From Elymus sibiricus (taxonomy: Eukaryota > Streptophyta > Magnoliopsida > Poales > Poaceae): a stretch of DNA of 64,000 bases. Both the position numbers and the translations under genes were made by a program. The stretch is taken from NCBI GenBank assembly GCA_039707655.1, contig CM077671.1:300266509-300330508 (forward strand), given 5' to 3'. Shown here piece by piece: positions 56,730-64,000 of this stretch (the first letter of the stretch is position 1; each line of letters begins with the position of its first letter). The notes beneath the pieces were generated by a model. The model was not told the DNA's origin. It made no database searches and saw nothing but the letters and a program-made list of their open reading frames with translations.

Positions 56730-57250
56730 TATGGTTTATCCTGAGAATTGCACACTGAATAAGATTGTCTTTTTTTACTAATTATGGTCCATTACATACA
56801 TGTATGTTTCCTAAATCTGATGCAGCCGCAATATCAACTATTTTGCGGGGAACCGCAATTTCACCTGAGGCAATCATAGACGGACGATAATAATACTAAA
56901 CAGGAAAGAAAGCATGTGGCTTCCGTGCATCACATCAGTGTATCCTAACCACCAAACTTTACCAAAATTGTAGAAACAACAGATCTCTAAAATCCCACAC
57001 CATGTCGCCAGCACCCAGCAGGAGAAGTGAAGCGCGACGCTCGCAGGGGCGGATCTAGGTGGCGTCGAGATCGGTGGGGGGGACGAACTAGCCACGGATG
57101 AAAACAAAACAAGCTCATACCTCAGAACCCAATGGCGAAAGACTGCGATGTCGCGACGTGAAGTAGGAAGGAGCTCGGAGCCGCGGAAGCTGCCGTAGAG
57201 GGCTTGAGGCGTGGGCGACTGCTCGCGGGGAGAGAATGGCTCGCCGGCGC
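56730..57250 (-). promoter_or_regulatory. 5' leader with intron of the PMT2-like gene
   Basis: A leader intron is supported by an acceptor CTCAG/GATAAACC (exon from 56740) and a donor GAG/GTATGAGC (intron from 57120), so the leader exon runs upstream from 57121 to about 57250 or beyond. The intron is about 380 bp. Leader introns are common in this family. The transcription start and TATA box were not identified; upstream sequence to 57600 is GC-rich. Confidence 0.6.
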
Positions 57251-57799
57251 GGATCCCGGGCTACCGCCAGCTCCTAGGCGATGGCCAGCTTCTGCAACGT
57301 GTTGGAGAGAACCGAGGGCCAGAATCTCGGGGTTTTACGGCCGGGTTTGCCCCGATTTTCCGAGGGTGGTGGGGATTCGCCCAACCCCGAGCTTGACAGT
57401 TCTACTCCACCTCCACCGACGGGTGGAACGAACAGTCGGGGAGAACCGAGGGAGTATGTTTTTCGCCGTTGGAATTCTGGGGAGAATAAAGCGGAAAGGC
57501 GATGGAAATCTTGGGCTTTGGGGGGCCGTCGCTTTCGTGGATACGTAGATCTGTCTGCTGCCTTCGGGACTCGCGGATCAAACAGACCCGTTTACCCGAC
57601 TGGAAGATATTCTTTTTTTTTACCAAGAAGTACTCATGGTTGGCTTTATTAGACTTCGTAACGCTCAAAATCTAGAGATAAAATCTACTCCGTAGAAATC
57701 TAGAGATAAAAGTAAAGGGTGAGCCCATCCACAACGACAGAGGATCAATGCGTCTCTATTGAGCTATCATATCCGCTACCATATTAGACTCTGTATATG
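57251..57799. other. Upstream region of the PMT2-like gene
   Basis: The GC-rich part to about 57560 is probably proximal promoter and leader; it then becomes AT-rich. No transposon was recognised. Confidence 0.4.
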
Positions 57800-58134
57800 C
57801 TCCCTCCATTCCTTTATATAAAGTGTATTTATTTTTTGCAAATAAAATTTCATAATGTAAGTGCATTTCTTCTACTAATTCCTCGTAATTCCGTTCCTAG
57901 CCCTCCAGAAATAAGGAAGTATTTCTTTTTTGATTGCATGTATCTTCACTTGTACCAAAAAAGGAAAGAATCGCTTTCTCTATTGTGTATATCTTTTTCT
58001 TTCCTGGACTAACTGATTTACTTGCCACTAACTAACGAATTTGTCAAGGGTATTTTTTTCCTAAAATGTCTATAATTATGTGCCTTGGTCACCGGATCAA
58101 AAATAATACACCTTACATGAAGGAATGGAAGGAG
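57800..58134. mobile_element. Stowaway-like MITE, 335 bp
   Basis: The left end CTCCCTCCATTCC and right end GGAATGGAAGGAG are inverted repeats of the standard Stowaway type. TA follows the right end (58135-58136); the left flank reads TATATG, so one base separates TA from the terminus. Confidence 0.8.
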
Positions 58135-58324
58135 TATTACAATGTTCAATGAGGACCTTCCCAAACTGATCTAATAATTTACGACAACCTTCCGATATAG
58201 GAGTTGCTACCATTTTTTTTTGTAGGGGGGAAGCATTTCATTACTCAAGCAATAGGAGCTTTACAATCGTCAATAATTATAATGCTAATCTCCCGGGGTA
58301 CATTTGCAGCCAACAAGTCGTGTG

Positions 58325-58711
58325 TTATTGTCCACGGCCAATTGCGACCATTGCATGCCCAGCTTTATTATGCCCACGACAAATCTTCCGCATTTCAGTG
58401 TAGCGTTCATTGAGCAGATGCACTATCTCAACCACTTGGTGCATATTCCTGGATCGGTCACCCCTCCCAGCTTTTACTAGGGCGATGATCTCATCACAAT
58501 CGGTCTCGACCTGTTGCGGGGCTTGAGACCAGTGTAACGCTAGACGAAGACCTTCCTCATAGACCGCTAGTTCTGCTTCTAGGGGCCCTTCGCAGTTGAA
58601 CAGCCATCTGCATGCAGCAAAGATAACATGTCCTTCATGGTCCGATAGGATCATTCCGGCACCTGCAGCCTCGTTCTCTAAAACAAAAGAGCCATCAAAG
58701 TTTAGCTTCAC
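58325..58711 (-). pseudogene. LINE-type RNase H domain
   Basis: A 128-codon frame with KLNFDGSF, AGAGMILSDHEG, EAELAVYEEGLRLAL, ETDCDEIIALV and KAGHAMVAIG, the order of the plant RVT_3/RNase H family. The first D, the E and the second D of the active site are present. It lacks an intact upstream ORF2 and ends near the LINE 3' tail, so it is a fragment of a dead LINE and not a host gene. A second, more damaged copy at 58941-59180 suggests a duplication or two LINEs. Confidence 0.65.
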
Positions 58712-59236
58712 CTGACCTTCTAGAGGGGGTTCCCTTTAAAGCTCGGGAGTTGACCGGGTTGCAGCATGAATAAACGGTGTGGCATTTGCACCGAGGTTAG
58801 CAGAAACTTTTCCTTTGGTGAAATCAGCCCGTGGGAAGTGCCTGATCATGAGTAGGTGTTCTGCATACCCACACAAGAATTCCTTGGAAACTTCAACAGG
58901 GATCATGAGTAGGAGATGCTACCATTGAGTGTCCTATATCTTAATTACAAGCCCCCCCCCACACACACACACAAGCACACAACCAAGTTACCCATTTGCA
59001 CAAGAAGAGAGTTGCATCACATGTTGCTTCGGCAAAGATAACATTGACGACATGCGCTAGTTTTGCTATAGAATCAGCAATGAATGTACGTTTGTGATCT
59101 CGGAGAGTGGCTCGGCAAGAACTTGAGTGGTCATCTTCTGAGAAAGAGGCATCTATATTTAATGTGTGTTGTCCCGACAAGGGCCTCTTCCATCGGTTTA
59201 GTTTTGGAGTAAGTGCAGGTTTTCCAGCAGCTCTAA

Positions 59237-59590
59237 GAGCAAGTACAATAAGATGATGTAGGTTGGCTGTAAGACTTTAAATATTATATTTTTGCTTAGT
59301 TGGAAGAGAGAAAAGAAGCGGGCTACTAGTTAACAGCCAGATGCAGCATGTGCTCCTAGGTACTACCTTTGTACACTTTTGTAAGATGTTTTAGATCACT
59401 AAATTAGTGATCTACAACATCTTATAAAAGTTTACGGGGGGAGTACTTTGTAAGAGAGTGAGGTGGGTCATGTATCAACAAAGTACTATATATTTATATC
59501 CAACTATTGTACTTGTCGGCTATAAGCTTGGCTATAGATGACATGGCAAAATCATATAGCTAGCAAGTGGCTATATTATTAACCATGCTC
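59237..59590. mobile_element. Tourist-like MITE with TAA duplication
   Basis: The left terminus GAGCAAGTACAATA and right terminus (reverse complement) GAGCATGGTTAATA match at 10 of 14 positions. TAA flanks both ends (59234-59236 and 59591-59593). Excluding the nested Stowaway it is about 273 bp. Confidence 0.75.
59363..59443. mobile_element. 81-bp Stowaway-like MITE nested in the Tourist
   Basis: It is nearly a perfect hairpin: TTGTAAGATGTTTTAGATCACTA pairs through its core with TAGTGATCTACAACATCTTATAA. TA flanks both sides (59361-59362 and 59444-59445). Confidence 0.85.
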
Positions 59591-60170
59591 TAACAAAGTT
59601 TACACCAGAGCTTGTATCGCATGTCCGATGCAAATTGGAGGATGTACATATTCATCCTTAGCAATTAGACAACATTGCGACCGGATGTATCATCATGACA
59701 CACCGAAAATCTCTAGAAATTCAATCACATCGAGGTATTTCTTCTAGTGAACAACATCGCATCGCGGGAATTCAATTATTTCGACCCCCGATCTGTCAAG
59801 TAGCCCGGCGCTCTATATTATTTCATGCAGCCTAGGAGCGTTCTAAACCTCTTTGACTCGTCCACATTTGAACAATGCATGTGCAACATCCTAAGCATGC
59901 AGCATGCAGACTAGACATTGTCTCGTGGTGGATATGTAAGGATTAGCCAAAACACGGGAGCATGGAATTGCATTGTGTAGACAACGCCAAATAAAAATCT
60001 TTACTTTATCTAGAACCTTCAAGTTCAACGGTTTCCTCTATATCGGGTGAGGTGCAGATCCACTCATGCCAGAGGAGTCCGGGTTACTTCAAGCATAATT
60101 GTCCTCCCATTGCTTGTAGTAGGTCGAATGAACATTGAACACGCAGTAGCACGGCAAGCCTACTAGCGGC

Positions 60171-60355
60171 ATTCAAAAATTGTCATTAGTAGCGCACCAT
60201 CCACACACCACTAGTATCACGTCGCTAATAAGGCGTCACTAGTGGCGTGGTTGTCTCATGCCACTAATAGCACACACATTAGTGGTGTTGGGGAAGAACA
60301 TCACTGCTAACATACTTATCGATGTCATGGGCATGCAAAGTGAAAGTGCATTTGT
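60171..60355. other. Short repeat-rich spacer
   Basis: Contains inverted and direct copies of CACTAGT / CATTAGTGGTG / CACTAATAG type words, perhaps an old DNA-transposon end. No gene. Confidence 0.35.
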
Positions 60356-62097
60356 TGTTGGAAATATGCCCTAGAGGCAATTAATAAAGTGTTTATTATT
60401 ATCATATTTCTCCGTTCATGATAATGGTTTATTATTCATGCTAGAATTGTATTGACCGGAAACTAAATACATGTGTGGATAATAGACAAATACTATGTCC
60501 CTAGTATGCCTCTACTAGACTAGCTCGTTGATCAAAAGATGGTCAAGGTTTCCTGACCATGGACATGAGTTGTCATTTGATAACGGGATCACATCATTAG
60601 GAGAATGATGTGATGGACATGACCCAACCGTTAGCATAGCAAATGATCGTTCAGTTTATTGCTATTGCTTTCACTATGTCAAATACACGTTCCTCTGACC
60701 ATGAGATCATGCAACTCCCGGATACCGTAGGAATACTTTGGGTGTATCAAACGTCGCAACGTTACTGGGTGATTATAAAGGTGCACTACAGGTATCTCCG
60801 AAAGTGTTTGTTGAGTTGGCATGGATCGAGATTGGGATTTATCACTCCGACTATCGGAGAGGTATCTCTGGGCCCTCTCGGTAATACAGCATCACAGAAG
60901 CCTTGCAAGCACCGTGACTAAAGAGTTAGTTGCAAGATGATGTATTACAGAACGAGTAAAGAGACTTGCCGGTAACGAGATTGAGCTAGGTATTGGATAC
61001 CGACGATCGAATCTCGGGCAAGTAACATACCGCCAGACAAAGGGAACAACGTATGTTGACATATGAGGTTCACCGATAAAGATCTTCGTGGAATATGTAG
61101 GAACCAATATGAGCATCCAGGTTCCGCTGTTGGTTATTGACCGGAGAGTCGTCTCGATCATGTCTACATCATTCCCGAACCCGTAGGGTCCGCACACTTA
61201 AGGTTCGATGACGATTTAGTATTATATGAGTTATGTGATTGGTGGCCGAAGTTTGTTCGGAGTCCCGGATGAGATCACGGACATGACGAGGAGTTTCAAA
61301 ATGGTCGAGAGGTAAAGATTCATATATTGGAAGGCTATATTCGGACGTCGGAAAGGTTCCGAGTGATTCGGGTATTTTTTGGAGTACCGGGGAGTTACGG
61401 GAATTCACCGGGAGAAGTAATGGACCTTATTGGGCCATACGGGAAAAGGAGAGGCAGGCCACGTGAGGAGGCGCGCGCCCCCACTTGCCCAAACCGAATT
61501 GGACTAGGGGAGGGGGCGCACCCCCCTCTTTCCTTTCCCTCTCCCTTCCCCCTTTCCTACTCCGTATGGGAGGTGGAATCCTACTAGGACTAAGGAGTCC
61601 TAGTAGGACTCCCCACACTTGGCGCACTCCTAGGGGGCCGGCCTCCTCCCTCTCATCCTTTATATACGGGGGCAAGGGGGCATCCCTAAGTACACAATTG
61701 TCCCATAGCCGTGTGCGGTGCCCCGATCTCCGTTTTCCACCTCGGTCATATTTTCGGAGAGCTTAGGCGAAGCCCTGCCGGAATCACTTCACCGTCACCG
61801 TCGCCACGCCGTCGTGCTGACGGAACTCATCTACTACCTCGACGTCTTGCTGGATCAAGAAGGCGAGGAACGTCACCGAGCTGCACGTGTGTAGAACTCG
61901 GAGGTGTCGTACGTTCGGTACTCGATCGGTGGAGCTCGAAAGATTGTTCGACTACATCAACCGCCTTGTGAGACGCTTCCGCTAACGGTCTACGAGGGTA
62001 CGTAGACACACTCTCCCCTCTCGTAGCGATGCATCTCCATGGATAGATCTTGCGTGAGCGTAGGAAATTTTTGAAATTCATGCTCCGTTCCCCAACA
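60356..62097 (+). repeat. 5' LTR of the Angela-like element
   Basis: TGTTGG to CCCCAACA, 1,742 bp. The pentamer outside is TTTGT (60351-60355). A TATATA box lies at 61661-61666, followed by a CT-rich leader and GC-rich R/U5-like sequence. Short frames here are not genes. Confidence 0.9.
61661..61666 (+). promoter_or_regulatory. TATA box in the Angela-like LTR
   Basis: TATATA within CCTTTATATACGGG, at the position expected for the LTR promoter. Confidence 0.55.
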
Positions 62098-62098
62098 G

Positions 62099-62116
62099 TG
62101 GCATCCGAGCCAGGTC
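62099..62116 (+). other. Primer-binding site, initiator-Met type, diverged
   Basis: TGGCATCCGAGCC begins one base after the LTR and resembles the usual Copia TGGTATCAGAGC at most positions. Confidence 0.7.
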
Positions 62117-63376
62117 TATGCGTAGATGTGATTTGCACGAGTAGAACACAAGTGAGTTGTGGGCGTGGGTGTATACATATTGCTTGCCGTTACTAGTTGA
62201 TACTTGATTCGGCGGTATTGTGAGATGAAGCGGCCCGGACCGACATTACGCGTACGCTTACGCGAGACAGGTTTCACCGCTACGTGCACTCGTTGCATAA
62301 AGGTGACTGGCGGGTGTCTGTCTCTCTCACTTTAGTTGAATCGGTTTCAATGAAGAGGGTTCTTTTAGAAGATCAAAAAGCAATCACTACACCACGTTGT
62401 GGTTTTGCGTAGGTAAGAACGGTTCTTGCAAACCCGTAGCAGCCACGTAAAACTTGCAACAACAAAGTAGAGGACGTCTAACTTGTTTTTGTAGGGTATG
62501 CTGGTGATGTGATATGGCCAAGACATGATGTGATATAAGTTGTTGTATGAGATGATCATGTTTTGTAAAGTTATCAGGCAACCGGCAGGAGCCTTATGGT
62601 TGTCTCTTTATTGTATGCAATGCCAACGCTATGTAATTGCTTTACTTTACCGCTATGAGTTAGCAGTAGTAGTAGTAGCAATAGCCGGCGAGACGACCAC
62701 GACGCTGCGATGGAGATCAAGGTGTCACGACGTTACGATGGAGATCATGATGTCAATCTGGTGACGATGGAGATCATGACGGTGCTTTGCTGATGGAGAT
62801 CAAAAGCACAAGACGATGATGGCCATATCATGTCACATATATTGAATTGCATGTGATGTTAATCCTTTTATGCATCTTATTTTGCTTAGGACGATGGTAG
62901 CATTATAAGATGATCCCTTCACTAAATTTCAAGATAAGTGTTCTCCCCTAGTATGCACCGTTGCGAAGGTTCGACGCTTCTAAACACCACGTGATGATTG
63001 GGTGTGATGGATTCTTTCGTTCGCATACAACGGGTGTAAGCCAGTTTTACACACGCAGAATACTTGGGTTAAACTTGACGAGCCTAGCATATACAGATAT
63101 GGCCTCAGAACACAAGAGACCGAAAGGTCGAACATGAGTCATATAGTAGATATGATCAACATGAAAGATGTTCACCATTGATGAACTGATCCACCTCACG
63201 TGATGATCGGACGTGGATTAGTTTGATGTGGATCATGTTACACTTAGACAACTTGAGGGATGTTAATCTAAGTGGGAGTTCTTAAGTAATTTGATTAATT
63301 AAACTTCAATTATCATGGACATAGTCAATAGTGTCTTAGCAAGTTTATGTTGTAGAACGATAGACCACGCTATTAC
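62117..63376 (+). other. Untranslated leader of the Angela-like element
   Basis: No gag start was recognised. It includes a short repeated GATGGAGATCA motif (62710-62810) and AGTAGTAGTAGTAG (62661-62676), features common in Angela leaders. Confidence 0.65.
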
Positions 63377-64000
63377 TGTTGGGGAACGTTGCATGGGAAA
63401 CAAAAATTTTCCTACGCACACACAAGATCTATCCATGGTGATGAGCATCTACGAGAGGGAGAGTGAATCTACATACCCTTGTAGATCGCTAAGCGGAAGC
63501 GTTTAAGAAACGCGGTTGATGTAGTCGAACGTCTCCGCGATCCAAATCGCAAGTCGTCCCTCGATCCGATCACGAACTAGCGCCGAACGGACGGCACCTC
63601 CGCGTTCAACACACGTACGGCTTGATGACGCCTTCACCTCCTCGATCCAGCGAGCGATGGTGAAGTAGTGGTTGAGTTCCAGCAGCACGATGGCGTGGTG
63701 ATGGTGGTGAGGAACAATCTCTGCAGGGCTTCGCCAAGCGCTACGGAGATTATGACAGAGGAACTAGAGGGTTAGGGTTGCCGCACACGGCTTGGGGAAA
63801 TCTTGATGTGTCCCGTGTGCTAGCCCTGCCCCTCTATTTATATGTTGAGCCTTGAGGTCTAAACTTGGAGTAAAAGCCTCTTCCAAGTCGGTTTTGCCCG
63901 CACAAGGTTGGTTTGGCCCGCAGGAAAAGAGTCCAACTCGGATCCCTGCCGAACCGTGCACAGCCGCGCACAAGCGGTAGTACCGCTCACAAGCGGTAGT
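63377..64000 (-). mobile_element. 3' (or solo) LTR of a Copia-type element, minus orientation, cut by window edge
   Basis: The plus strand starts TGTTGGGGAACGTTGC, the reverse of an LTR end (...CCCCAACA). The bases outside (ATTAC, 63372-63376) do not form a PBS, so this is the 3' end of a minus-strand element or a solo LTR. It contains GCGGTAGTACCGCT-type palindromes near the right edge. It inserted into the Angela-like leader. Confidence 0.75.

Larger units (their letters stand above)
58211..60170 (-). mobile_element. Decayed LINE 3' part (minus strand) with nested MITEs
   Basis: On the minus strand from 60010 there is a zf-RVT domain (KVKIFIWRCLHNAIP), a stop, then CGRVKEV. A first RNase H-like fragment follows (LNIDASFSEDD, about 59160), then a longer RNase H domain at 58711-58325 and a 3' end finishing in a poly(A) (T run 58213-58222). 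A Tourist MITE (59237-59590), itself holding a Stowaway (59363-59443), lies inside. The left boundary of coding and the target duplication could not be found. Confidence 0.7.
60356..63376 (+). mobile_element. Copia element of Angela/BARE type: 5' LTR and leader
   Basis: Plus-strand LTR at 60356-62097, then a PBS and about 1.3 kb of leader. The LTR start TGTTGGAAATATGCCCTAGA is the hallmark of Triticeae Angela/BARE/WIS elements. The leader is cut at 63377 by another LTR; gag and pol would lie beyond the window. Confidence 0.9.

Noticed and set aside
58325..58711. Stand-alone host RNase H-like gene
   Set aside because: No upstream start context or introns. It is followed by a LINE-type 3' end and poly(A), and preceded on the same strand by zf-RVT remnants.

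Overview
The window is nuclear DNA of a large-genome grass, almost certainly Triticeae (wheat, Aegilops, rye or barley group). It is dominated by nested transposable elements of types typical of that tribe: Sabrina/WHAM-like and Fatima-like Gypsy elements, an Angela/BARE-like Copia LTR, a CACTA element with CCGGGACTAAA subterminal repeats, and Stowaway and Tourist MITEs. Family names come from memory of typical sequences, not from a search. Only two host genes are recognisable. One is an apparently intact PMT2-type methyltransferase gene (minus strand, 54220-56729, six coding exons, 614 codons). The other is a sugar transporter (STP/MST) pseudogene (minus strand, 13491-17657), broken by a retroposon and a one-base frameshift.

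Layout. 1-3432: 5' half of a minus-strand Sabrina/WHAM-like Gypsy element. 4011-9037: remnant of a minus-strand Gypsy (LTR, gag, protease start), split by a solo LTR (6528-8205). 9038-13192: 5'-truncated LINE, split by a second solo LTR of the same family in the opposite orientation (10280-11971) and by a small retroposon (12454-13077). 13491-18926: the STP pseudogene, with a retroposon in exon 3, a LINE fragment in intron 1 and another retroposon upstream. 20249-33554: three nested levels, a PIF/Harbinger-like element containing a Copia element, whose gag carries an 8.7-kb CACTA element (20760-29466). 33618-48452: a second PIF-like or GC-rich unit carrying a 13-kb Gypsy element (34239-47256), with gag-pol on the plus strand and a multi-exon antisense unit on the minus strand. 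48456-52829: MITEs and old diverged repeats. 54220-57250: the PMT2-like gene, the only long TE-poor stretch. 57800-60170: MITEs and a decayed LINE holding a Tourist that holds a Stowaway. 60356-64000: an Angela-like LTR and leader, interrupted by another Copia-type LTR in minus orientation.

The insertion order can be read from target-site duplications (TSDs) visible in the text, so much of the history is directly supported. The most notable observations are: (1) the large Gypsy pol frame is interrupted by eight stops that are all TAG; (2) its antisense unit has a Transposase_28 (PF04195)-like exon and coiled-coil exons; (3) three non-LTR elements share a 3' stem-loop whose two arms differ in a compensating way; (4) the CACTA element has a second internal terminal-repeat block with its own TATA box, plus a 338-bp tandem array that replaces the transposase catalytic region; (5) a near-perfect 50-bp-arm hairpin lies in that CACTA element. 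I saw no CRISPR array, tRNA or rRNA gene, and no clear new defence or metabolic system.
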